A DNA stretch of 39,169 nucleotides from a virus. The position numbers were made by a program, and so were the translations under genes. The stretch lies in IMG/VR virus record IMGVR_UViG_3300004184_000002, positions 1 through 39,169 of that record; one strand, given 5' to 3'. Shown one piece after another: positions 23,270 to 28,967 of the stretch. The notes below the pieces were generated by a model. It was given only the letters and a program-made list of their open reading frames with translations. It was not told where the DNA came from and searched no databases. Each line of letters opens with the position of its first letter. Positions within the stretch are counted from its first letter, which is position 1.

Positions 23270-23370
23270 AACAACGCGTGAATAATCCAGTCAAAAATAA
23301 AAAACGCCATGACCCAACAAAGCGCCGGTACACAGCAATAAATAAACCATCCACACAATGCAGCTTTCAC
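23266..23370 (-). CDS. Tiny membrane protein, 34 aa
   Basis: The GTG at 23370 is preceded by AAGGA at the right distance and lies 1 base after the stop of the 53-aa gene. An ATG at 23394 would add 8 residues. The protein is almost entirely hydrophobic (ALCGWFIYCCVPALCWVMAF, then FIFDWII), giving one or two membrane passes. Its TGA overlaps the kinase ATG, so translation is coupled. Role unknown; it may be an early host-membrane effector. Confidence 0.55.
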   Translation of the reverse strand: MKAALCGWFIYCCVPALCWVMAFFIFDWIIHALL

Positions 23371-23371
23371 T

Positions 23372-23533
23372 TCATAAATCCTTATAGATGCCATCAAATA
23401 AACTGTTGATTGCCGACGATACAACGTGCAAACCCTTATCAACAATCCACACAATAGCCACCAAAGCAGATAAAACGCCTATCATCAGTACCCCCAAACC
23501 CAGCCAAAAAGCACCGCCAATAACCTTAATCAT
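23372..23533 (-). CDS. Small membrane protein, 53 aa
   Basis: The ATG (23533-23531) overlaps the stop of the LuxR-type gene (ATGATTAA), and the TGA lies one base before the next start. The sequence opens MIKVIGGAFWLGLGVLMIG and continues VLSALVAIVWIVDKG, one long or two short membrane helices. A short amphipathic tail follows. The double translational coupling is the main support. Function unknown. Confidence 0.6.
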   Translation of the reverse strand: MIKVIGGAFWLGLGVLMIGVLSALVAIVWIVDKGLHVVSSAINSLFDGIYKDL

Positions 23534-23885
23534 CCAGCCCCCGTTTTAATCGAACATGACCAGAACCAACCCGTACCACCCTAACCGCCTGATCATCCAA
23601 CTGCACAGCGCCAACCATCAAACACACGCACAGCGCCGTGGATGACAACCTGACCATGCCCCTGACTACCGCCTTGGCAATGACAGAACAACGGGAATTA
23701 ATCGACGCATTGTGTACATCCAGCTTCACATAAAGATGCTCAATATGCGCATTAACCGTTTTAATGCTGATGGCCAGTTTCCTGGCGATCGTCTTGTCCA
23801 CCTCACCCTCGCAAATCAGGCACAAAACCTCGCCCTCGCGCGGCGTTAAATTTGCCTGGTCAACCAATTCCGCCTTGATCTTCAT
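23526..23885 (-). CDS. LuxR/FixJ-type HTH regulator without receiver domain, 119 aa
   Basis: A GerE/LuxR DNA-binding domain occupies residues about 12-75: LTPREGEVLCLICEGEVDKT, then IARKLAISIKTVNAHIEHLY and VKLDVHNA. The rest, a weakly hydrophobic STALCVCLMVGAVQL and a basic end, has no known domain. There is no receiver or autoinducer domain, so activity is probably set by expression level. It is the first early gene beyond the terminator after cro, in the place of lambda N/cII, which suggests a regulator of the replication operon. ATG 23885 is chosen; GTG 23897 is an alternative. Confidence 0.82.
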   Translation of the reverse strand: MKIKAELVDQANLTPREGEVLCLICEGEVDKTIARKLAISIKTVNAHIEHLYVKLDVHNASINSRCSVIAKAVVRGMVRLSSTALCVCLMVGAVQLDDQAVRVVRVGSGHVRLKRGLDD

Positions 23886-23907
23886 CACCGCCCCCACAAG
23901 TAAGTAG

Positions 23908-23923
23908 AAATACGTAGGTATTT
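23908..23923. promoter_or_regulatory. Inverted repeat upstream of the LuxR-type gene
   Basis: AAATAC (23908-23913) and GTATTT (23918-23923) form a 6-bp inverted repeat 23 bases before the LuxR-type ATG. The position would suit an autoregulatory operator. It is short and could be chance. Confidence 0.35.
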
Positions 23924-23966
23924 AGCCCAATTTTCAAAAACATCCGTTCCGCGTAACCTATAGACT

Positions 23967-23997
23967 CAAAAAAAGTCAGCGCTAACTACATGCGCTG
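23967..23997 (-). terminator. Intrinsic terminator downstream of cro (tR1-like)
   Basis: On the minus strand CAGCGC (23997-23992) and GCGCTG (23982-23977) form a 6-bp perfect stem with a 9-base loop, followed after AC by a T run (23974-23967). It separates cro from the LuxR-type gene and the replication genes. This is the position of lambda tR1, implying that expression of the rest of the early operon is limited or antiterminated. Confidence 0.75.
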
Positions 23998-24043
23998 GCA
24001 AATGGCCTAAAGGAGAGCGACAATTAACCCGGTCGGCCAGCGG

Positions 24044-24244
24044 TTATGAAAAATGCTCATCTGCAAAAATATCAGGCCTTAACTCGCTCAAAGGTATGCC
24101 AAATTTTTTATTGATCAAAATGGCAACTTTTGGCGGTATCGGTCGATTTCCTTTTTCAATCTGCGTAAGAAACTGAGAACTGATGCCAATTTCTTTGCAA
24201 AATGCAACTTTGCTGGGGTATCTATTTATGAGTGATGTAATCAT
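24044..24244 (-). CDS. cro: Cro-like repressor (XRE-type HTH), 66 aa
   Basis: A 66-aa HTH protein: SKVAFCKEIGISSQFLTQIE carries the helix-turn-helix, followed by KGNRPIPPKVAILINKKFGI. Size and divergent position opposite the repressor gene indicate Cro. ATG 24244 is chosen because the upstream in-frame ATG (24313) lies above the promoter. The -10 box ends 7 bases before this ATG and no ribosome-binding site is visible, so the mRNA may be leaderless. Its promoter contains the palindromic operator shared with the plus-strand operon. Confidence 0.85.
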   Translation of the reverse strand: MITSLINRYPSKVAFCKEIGISSQFLTQIEKGNRPIPPKVAILINKKFGIPLSELRPDIFADEHFS

Positions 24245-24250
24245 AGCTAA

Positions 24251-24279
24251 ATTAAAGCACAGCTTTAAATTAAAGTCAA
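24251..24279 (-). promoter_or_regulatory. cro promoter with embedded TAAAGC-N3-GCTTTA operator
   Basis: Minus strand: -35 TTGACT (24279-24274), 17 bases, -10 TTTAAT (24256-24251). The palindrome TAAAGC-TGT-GCTTTA (24267-24253) fills the spacer and overlaps the -10. With one more flanking base the arms are TTAAAGC and GCTTTAA. The same cassette, base for base in spacing, lies at 25485-25513 on the other strand. Confidence 0.85.
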
Positions 24280-24286
24280 AGCATAC

Positions 24287-24304
24287 CTTGCTGTTATCAG
24301 CAAG
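24287..24304. promoter_or_regulatory. Second inverted repeat in the repressor-cro gap
   Basis: CTTGCTG (24287-24293) and CAGCAAG (24298-24304) are a perfect 7-bp inverted repeat with 4-base spacer. It is unlike the TAAAGC operator and lies nearer the repressor gene. It may bind a different regulator or sit in the repressor promoter, for which I see no convincing -35/-10 pair. Confidence 0.6.
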
Positions 24305-24326
24305 ATATCCCAATTACTATAAAGTC

Positions 24327-25067
24327 ATGCTTAACTTATACAGCGACGAAGACCGACGAAAAGAATTAGCCCGTAGATTAGACGAGGCTATCTCGAGTAT
24401 TGGCAGAGGCGGAAAAACACGGTTAGCGGAAAAATGTAACATTACCCCCCAGGCAGTTAACGGCTGGCTAAAAACCGGCCGAATTGATAAAGATCACCTC
24501 GTAATTGTTGCCGAATTGTCTCATCATGACTTAAACTGGCTAATTACCGGGAAAGGCTATAAACTTGCAACAAAACCTGTTATACAATCTGATGCTGAAT
24601 ACCTGGGCGGATTTGAGACCTGGGACGAATTAACACCCTTGCGTGACGACGAGGCTGAACTATTATTTTTTAAGGAGGTAGAAATAGACACTGGAACAGG
24701 ACAATGCAAAGTCATCAAAGATACTGCAAGAAAACTGCGCTTTTCCAAATACACATTAAAAAAACAAGGCGTGCATGAGGAAAACGCAGCTTGCCTCACG
24801 ATATCCGGTAACTGCATGGAACCGGTATTACCCAATAACGCTACCATTGGCATTGATACAGGCAATACTAAAATTGTGGATGGCGAAATGTATGCCATTA
24901 TCCACGAAGGCCATTTACGCGTTAAACTGATCTACAAAAAACCAGACGGAGGTTTACGATTACGAAGTTACAATTATAACGAATATCCGGACGAGATTTA
25001 TCCCGGCTATGTAGAGGATAAAATAAAAATACTCGGCAGAGTATTTTGGTATTCTGTTCTGCGTTAG
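24327..25067 (+). CDS. Prophage repressor, S24/LexA-like, with Cys in place of catalytic Ser, 246 aa
   Basis: The N-terminal HTH is GGKTRLAEKCNITPQAVNGW followed by LKTGRIDKDHL. The S24 domain begins near residue 155. The nucleophile motif reads SGNCMEP, with Cys163 where G(D/N)SMEP is expected, and the general-base Lys200 (LRVKLIY) lies 37 residues on, as in LexA and UmuD. No Ala-Gly or Cys-Gly dipeptide occurs in the linker (residues 80-150), so self-cleavage is doubtful. ATG 24327 is preferred; the frame is open to 24183, but that start would overlap cro and its promoter. It likely binds the TAAAGC palindromes to maintain lysogeny. Confidence 0.88.
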   Translation: MLNLYSDEDRRKELARRLDEAISSIGRGGKTRLAEKCNITPQAVNGWLKTGRIDKDHLVIVAELSHHDLNWLITGKGYKLATKPVIQSDAEYLGGFETWDELTPLRDDEAELLFFKEVEIDTGTGQCKVIKDTARKLRFSKYTLKKQGVHEENAACLTISGNCMEPVLPNNATIGIDTGNTKIVDGEMYAIIHEGHLRVKLIYKKPDGGLRLRSYNYNEYPDEIYPGYVEDKIKILGRVFWYSVLR

Positions 25068-25097
25068 AACAGAAAAATATTATGACAAAGGATCAAC

Positions 25098-25394
25098 ATG
25101 GGCACACTCCTATTATTGTTATTTTGGGTACTCTTGAGCGTTGTATCTGCGTCCATTGCATCCAATAAAGGCAATAGTGGCATCGTGGTATTTATTGGCT
25201 CACTACTGCTAAGTCCTTTAATAGGACTATTAATAGCCGCACTTGACCGACCCAATCAGCCAGCGCTCGATAAGAGAGCGTTAAAATCAGGACGGCTAAA
25301 ACGTTGCCCTTATTGCGCCGAACTGATAAAATCCAAAGCCTTACTCTGCCATTATTGCGGCAAAGAATGCCGCCAACAAAACCAGTCTGAATAA
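25098..25394 (+). CDS. Membrane protein with C-terminal zinc ribbon, 98 aa
   Basis: Two membrane helices, residues about 3-20 (LLLLLFWVLLSVVSASIA) and 28-48 (IVVFIGSLLLSPLIGLLIAA), precede a cytoplasmic zinc ribbon: CPYC, 14 residues, CHYCG. It starts 30 bases after the repressor stop and is followed by a terminator, so it is probably expressed with the repressor in lysogens. Position and topology suggest a lysogenic conversion or superinfection-exclusion protein. This is inference only. Confidence 0.8.
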   Translation: MGTLLLLLFWVLLSVVSASIASNKGNSGIVVFIGSLLLSPLIGLLIAALDRPNQPALDKRALKSGRLKRCPYCAELIKSKALLCHYCGKECRQQNQSE

Positions 25395-25419
25395 CATATC
25401 AATATAAATCCACCAAATA

Positions 25420-25443
25420 AAACCCGCATTTCGCGGGTTTTTT
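25420..25443 (+). terminator. Intrinsic terminator ending the repressor unit
   Basis: AAACCCGC (25420-25427) and GCGGGTTT (25433-25440) form an 8-bp stem with a 5-base loop, ending in a T run to 25443. It closes the repressor/membrane-protein transcript before the second operator region. Confidence 0.9.
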
Positions 25444-25461
25444 ATTGCCTAAAATAACTGA

Positions 25462-25513
25462 TAAACCGCTGCTTTAAATTTATATTGACTAAATAATAAA
25501 GCGCTGCTTTAAT
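25462..25513 (+). promoter_or_regulatory. Promoter of the PrtN/excisionase operon with two TAAAGC operators
   Basis: -35 TTGACT (25485-25490), 17 bases, -10 TTTAAT (25508-25513). The perfect palindrome TAAAGC-GCT-GCTTTA (25497-25511) lies at exactly the same offset as in the cro promoter. A second site with one mismatch, TAAACC-GCT-GCTTTA (25462-25476), is centred 35 bp upstream. This is expected to be shut by the phage repressor or Cro. Confidence 0.85.
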
Positions 25514-25565
25514 ATACATGAACATCAACTACTGAAGCGCATAAACTTGCAACCAGGAGATCGAC

Positions 25566-25802
25566 ATGAGCAAACAAAGCACAGCACAACCCACAGAAAA
25601 AATAATTTACGCACAAATTGCTGCCTGGCAGCAGCGATCAAAGTGCCTTAAGTCATGCGCTGAAAACAGCCGGTTAAATAACCAACTTGATGCAGCAAGA
25701 GCAACTAATAACTTGCTCATAACTGCCATCATAGGCTTAGTCATGATGGTCGTCAGCCTGATCATTATCGTTACCAATGCAGGCCTAGCGGCAACACTAT
25801 GA
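25566..25802 (+). CDS. Single-span membrane protein, 78 aa
   Basis: The first gene of the operator-controlled plus-strand operon. AGGAG lies 6 bases before the ATG. A polar, helical N-terminal half (residues 1-48, QRSKCLKSCAENSRLNNQLD) is followed by one strong membrane helix (residues 49-71, LLITAIIGLVMMVVSLIIIV). No family recognised. Its stop overlaps the next small ATG. Confidence 0.75.
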   Translation: MSKQSTAQPTEKIIYAQIAAWQQRSKCLKSCAENSRLNNQLDAARATNNLLITAIIGLVMMVVSLIIIVTNAGLAATL

Positions 25803-25912
25803 AACGCAACAAACTAAAAAAACAGCGCTTCATCACCTGGCTAATGAACAAATACGCCGAAATTGACAAATTAAGGAGGTTATATGCCCGCAATAACATC
25901 AAAACTCTCTGA
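25799..25912 (+). CDS. Very small basic protein, 37 aa
   Basis: The ATG overlaps the preceding TGA (ATGA). The sequence is rich in Lys and Arg (MKRNKLKKQRFITWLMNKYA). It overlaps the start of the next gene by 29 bases and contains that gene's strong AAGGAGG ribosome-binding site. It could be a translational-coupling leader rather than a functional protein. Confidence 0.4.
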   Translation: MKRNKLKKQRFITWLMNKYAEIDKLRRLYARNNIKTL

Positions 25913-26276
25913 TACCGGCATAAATACTGAAAGGTTCACGCAATTACCGGACTTATCAGCTTTGATTACAGTTCAGGAATTAGCAGAGTTAGCTGAAATT
26001 ACAGTTTCTCGTATCTATCAGTTAATGATACTACCTAAGCCGGTAGTCGTTATTAAACGGAGAAAATACTATAACAGGGAGTTATGCTTACGGATACTTG
26101 ATGAAAGGAGGGGAAAAAAACATCATCTTCATATGATAAAAGTTAATATGTTCATGAAAATAGCGCGCGGAGATTATGACCATCCAGACGCCATCCGCAG
26201 GCACAAACTAAAAAAGTTAGCATCGAGTTACACCAAACCCGTAACAACCGTTGTCCACCTACAAGCTAATTTTTAA
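25884..26276 (+). CDS. AlpA/excisionase-like HTH protein, 130 aa
   Basis: The centre (residues about 29-75) has an excisionase/AlpA-type winged HTH: LITVQELAELAEITVSRIYQ, then LPKPVVVIKRRKYYNRELCL. The C-terminal 50 residues are basic and helical. AAGGAGG (25874-25880) lies 3-4 bases before ATG 25884, which decides this start. Small HTH proteins of this type next to an integrase usually direct excision or regulate it. The integrase lies 1.6 kb downstream on the same strand. Confidence 0.75.
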   Translation: MPAITSKLSDTGINTERFTQLPDLSALITVQELAELAEITVSRIYQLMILPKPVVVIKRRKYYNRELCLRILDERRGKKHHLHMIKVNMFMKIARGDYDHPDAIRRHKLKKLASSYTKPVTTVVHLQANF

Positions 26277-26280
26277 TTCT

Positions 26281-26523
26281 ATGGCAAGCCAAAAAACCGT
26301 AGACGCACTGTTTGCGCAATACAAAAGAAAGTTTGTTGAACTTGACGTCATTGGTAACGATTACCTCGGTATCAGTGACAAAAAAACGCTCAGCAAAATG
26401 GCCCACCGGAATGATCTCGGCGGAATCAGAGCATTCCGGATGCGAGGAAACGGATCACCTTGGCTCGTAGATATCGACCAGCTGGCAAACGTGCTTGACC
26501 AAAAATCGCGAGAGCGGACATAA
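26281..26523 (+). CDS. PrtN-family (pyocin activator) protein, 80 aa
   Basis: Matches the PrtN pattern over its length: LFAQY near the start, then ELDVIGNDYLGISDKKTLSK, IRAFRMRG and SPWLVDIDQLANVLDQK. In Pseudomonas, PrtN activates pyocin genes and is held down by PrtR, a repressor with a C-terminal peptidase-like domain. Here it lies under a promoter carrying the same operators as cro. Phage homologues close to integrases may instead act in excision. The ATG at 26281 lies 4 bases after the preceding TAA; an upstream TTG (26251) is less likely. Confidence 0.8.
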   Translation: MASQKTVDALFAQYKRKFVELDVIGNDYLGISDKKTLSKMAHRNDLGGIRAFRMRGNGSPWLVDIDQLANVLDQKSRERT

Positions 26524-26534
26524 CAGGATGAATG

Positions 26535-26783
26535 ATGAATAAACAAGCTATAGGTCGTGTGTCGTTCGATGTGATAACAGAATGCCCACATTGCGACAAT
26601 AGATTAAACCTGAATGACTACCCATATAACGACGAGACAACGGATTATTCACTGGAAGAGGACGATCTTGGATTAGCGCTATTCGGAACAACCAAAGAAG
26701 CCGCCAAATGGGCTGGATTTAAAATTGAATATAAGTGTTTCAAATGTAAAAAACCGTTTGTATTATCTGGCTTTGAAATATGA
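26535..26783 (+). CDS. Zinc-ribbon protein, 82 aa
   Basis: Two metal-binding knuckles, CPHC (residues about 17-20) and CFKC near residue 70, flank an acidic segment (NDETTDYSLEEDDLG). AGG precedes ATG 26535 by 7 bases; ATG 26532 is directly in front. Probably a small nucleic-acid- or protein-binding zinc ribbon. No specific family recognised. Part of the plus-strand operon of small genes. Confidence 0.7.
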   Translation: MNKQAIGRVSFDVITECPHCDNRLNLNDYPYNDETTDYSLEEDDLGLALFGTTKEAAKWAGFKIEYKCFKCKKPFVLSGFEI

Positions 26784-26804
26784 AGCATAACATAAAGAGG
26801 GTTT

Positions 26805-26972
26805 ATGACAGACAAAGAACTAATTAATGCATTGAGTGAAGATCGCGACGATAACTATGCGGTTGACGAAGCCTGTTATAAACGATTAAGACGGTTAGCA
26901 TCAGACTATGGTAAAGAAGGCGAAATAGCCGACTCATTACTTGACGTTGTGCGCAGATTACTTGATTTGTAA
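26805..26972 (+). CDS. Small acidic protein, 55 aa
   Basis: AAAGAGGG lies just upstream of the ATG. The 55 residues are charged and helical (MTDKELINALSEDRDDNYAV, then KRLRRLASDYGKEG). No family recognised. It is the last gene before a REP-like element and a 127-base gap. Confidence 0.6.
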   Translation: MTDKELINALSEDRDDNYAVDEACYKRLRRLASDYGKEGEIADSLLDVVRRLLDL

Positions 26973-26990
26973 TAACGTATCAGATTCTAG

Positions 26991-27030
26991 TGTTGGGTTA
27001 GCGATAGCGCAAACCAATATTTAATCTAAC
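26991..27030. repeat. Degenerate REP-like element
   Basis: TGTTGGGTTAGCGATAGCGC, followed by AAACCAA and further degenerate sequence, resembles the left half of the element at 12869. The right arm is decayed. It sits between two small accessory genes. Confidence 0.6.
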
Positions 27031-27099
27031 GTGGATGTAAAAAAACAAAGAAGAAAACCGGAGTTATCGGAAAAACATAAAGTAAAGGAGATTTGAAGC

Positions 27100-27333
27100 A
27101 TGACATTATTCGATGCGGTTCTATTACTCAGCGAGGATCATGTAAAAGCTTTGCAGTCACATATCGTTGAAGCCGGATTGCGAAAAGAAGCGGGCAATAA
27201 AGATCACAAGCGCTATTTTAAAGCCTTGCGCCGAAAGTCAAAAGGCAAGCTGCGGGTTTGCTATGCGGCTATTTGTACATCGACAGACGAAGAATTTGAC
27301 AGGGTTTGCGCAAGACTAGTTGAGGGGTTGTGA
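27100..27333 (+). CDS. Hypothetical protein, 77 aa
   Basis: AAAGGAG lies 10-16 bases before the ATG. The protein is helical and basic (MTLFDAVLLLSEDHVKALQS, HKRYFKALRRKSKGKLRVCY) and ends EEFDRVCARLVEGL. No membrane segment or recognised domain. It lies in the accessory stretch between the PrtN operon and the integrase. Confidence 0.65.
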   Translation: MTLFDAVLLLSEDHVKALQSHIVEAGLRKEAGNKDHKRYFKALRRKSKGKLRVCYAAICTSTDEEFDRVCARLVEGL

Positions 27334-27392
27334 TATTGACATTATCATCGACCTAAAGTGACTGTGAATAAAATTGGAGAATACACCATATT

Positions 27393-27674
27393 ATGAATGA
27401 TTTTAATCGAGGCCAGTTGCAGGTCCAAGAAAACATGAAACAGACATTAAAAGATGTTAGCGAATTAAAGGATAACTACTTGAGAGAAATTAATGCTCAA
27501 TCAAGTGTAACGACGCTAGAAACTGATCAATACAAAGCTAGAGTACAATTGCTTTCATATTTGAATAAATTACCAAGAAAGTCATTTACTAACAAAGAAT
27601 TTAAAATTATATCACAGATAAAAAAGAAATTGCTTGTAATGCAAAAAGAATATATCACTAATTCTGGAAAATGA
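27393..27674 (+). CDS. Hypothetical coiled-coil protein, 93 aa
   Basis: TTGGAGA precedes the ATG by about 12 bases. The 93-aa protein is lysine-rich and helical (VQENMKQTLKDVSELKDNYL, FKIISQIKKKLLVMQKEY), probably a coiled coil. The coding sequence is clearly AT-richer than the late genes, suggesting separate acquisition. No family recognised. Confidence 0.6.
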   Translation: MNDFNRGQLQVQENMKQTLKDVSELKDNYLREINAQSSVTTLETDQYKARVQLLSYLNKLPRKSFTNKEFKIISQIKKKLLVMQKEYITNSGK

Positions 27675-27694
27675 CTAGAGAATAGATGTAGCTC

Positions 27695-27727
27695 GTAGGT
27701 TGGGTTAGCGCTAGCGTAACTCAACAT
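27695..27727. repeat. REP-like palindromic element, short copy
   Basis: GTAGGTTGGGTTAGCG followed by CTAGCGTAACTCAACAT: an imperfect palindrome centred on GCGCTAGCG, related to the element at 12869. It lies between an accessory gene and the integrase control region. Confidence 0.75.
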
Positions 27728-27845
27728 AAGTCCGCATACAGTCCGCAAAAAATACCCAAGCCCACTGAAACCGCTTATATCTGTCCAATCGAGCATGGGT
27801 GCAACGCTAAACAGACTATTGATTTTATTATGCATAAAATAGATT

Positions 27846-27913
27846 AAAAGGGTTTAAAAGGGTTTGCATTGTGCAATACGGTACGCGTATTATCCGCATA
27901 AAAATTTATGCGG
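27846..27913 (+). promoter_or_regulatory. Integrase control region: promoter, palindrome over +1, direct repeats
   Basis: -35 TTGCAT (27864-27869), 18 bases, -10 TATTAT (27888-27893). Directly after it is a 9-bp perfect inverted repeat, CCGCATAAA / TTTATGCGG (27894-27913), covering the likely start of transcription, an operator-type position. Upstream, AAAAGGGTTT occurs twice in tandem (27847-27856 and 27857-27866), and small palindromes TTGCA/TGCAA and ATACG/CGTAT lie in the spacer. These could be integrase arm sites of attP, but no attachment core or tRNA end is recognisable. Confidence 0.6.
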
Positions 27914-27921
27914 TCTAAACT

Positions 27922-28926
27922 ATGGCACACATCAGGAAATACACTAAAAAAGACGGCACCACTATATATAAAGCCGAGATCGTGGTCAAAAAGGATGGGT
28001 CTGTCATCCACAGAGAAAGCAAAACTTTTTTAAAAGCCAAGCTTGCCAAAGACTGGGCTATGCGGCGAGAGGTTGAATTGCAGGATTCTGCAGTTTACAA
28101 AAGGCGTGAAAGTTTGCCAATTTGTAAACTGATAGAACATTATCTGAAGGAGTTTAAACCGTATGGCAGATCGAAAAACGCGGACATCAACAAACTGTTA
28201 AGACGCGATATTGCAAAACTTAATGTCCACACCTTGACGGCTAAAGACCTGATTAACCATGTCCGTGAGCGCAACCAGGAATGCAAGCCCCAAACAGCAG
28301 CCAACGATTTAATCTGGCTAAACACGATATTTAAAACTATGCGCGGCGTCATTGATCTTGACGTGGACATGTCTATCTTTGATTCTGCTAGAGAAGTATT
28401 GCGGGCAAATGGCCTCATTGCTAAATCTGAACACCGCGACCGCCGGCCAACACCTGCCGAACTCTGGGCATTATCGAGACATTTTTACGATACGCCTATG
28501 CTCCATTTTATGTGGTTTGCTATTTATTCGGCAAGGCGTCAATCTGAAATTACCCGGATCGAATGGGATGATATCAATCATACCGATAAAACCTGTGTGC
28601 TCAGGGATCTGAAACATCCACGCTTAAAGGGGGTAAAAAGGCGTTGCAAATTACCCATCAGCGCCTATAAGTTAATCATGCGTCAACCGGAAACCAGCCG
28701 CTATGTGTTTCCGGTGAACGGTAAAACCATGAGCGCATACTTTACCAGGGCTTGTAAATTACTGGATATTAACGATCTGCATTTTCATGATCTCAGGCAC
28801 GAAGCAACATCAAGACTGTTTGAACGCGGCTTATCTATCGTCCAGGTGCAACAAATAACACTGCATCACTCCTGGCAAACGCTGCAAAGGTATGCAAACC
28901 TGAATCCAGGAGATGTGGATGTGTGA
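27922..28926 (+). CDS. int: Tyrosine recombinase integrase, 334 aa
   Basis: An N-terminal arm-binding segment (residues 1-60, HIRKYTKKDGTTIYKAEIVV) and a SAM-like core-binding domain (65-165) precede the catalytic domain. Active-site residues: Arg206 (SARRQSEI), Lys231 (DLKHPR), His289 and Arg292 (HFHDLRHE), His315 (TLHHSW) and the nucleophile Tyr324 (LQRYANL), with the usual 9-residue His-Tyr spacing. It integrates and excises the phage genome. An excisionase-like gene is upstream on the same strand. The start at 27922 follows the palindromic promoter directly with little leader, so translation may be weak or leaderless. Confidence 0.95.
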   Translation: MAHIRKYTKKDGTTIYKAEIVVKKDGSVIHRESKTFLKAKLAKDWAMRREVELQDSAVYKRRESLPICKLIEHYLKEFKPYGRSKNADINKLLRRDIAKLNVHTLTAKDLINHVRERNQECKPQTAANDLIWLNTIFKTMRGVIDLDVDMSIFDSAREVLRANGLIAKSEHRDRRPTPAELWALSRHFYDTPMLHFMWFAIYSARRQSEITRIEWDDINHTDKTCVLRDLKHPRLKGVKRRCKLPISAYKLIMRQPETSRYVFPVNGKTMSAYFTRACKLLDINDLHFHDLRHEATSRLFERGLSIVQVQQITLHHSWQTLQRYANLNPGDVDV

Positions 28927-28967
28927 AATAACTAACCCAATCTACGGAATAAAAAAGGAACGATGAG

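Noticed and set aside
24245-24313. Upstream extension of Cro to an ATG at 24313
   Set aside because: This start lies above the cro promoter and would place the operators inside the gene.
24183-24326. Upstream extension of the repressor reading frame (48 extra codons)
   Set aside because: It would overlap the cro coding region and read through the cro promoter and operators; the ATG at 24327 gives the normal N-terminus.
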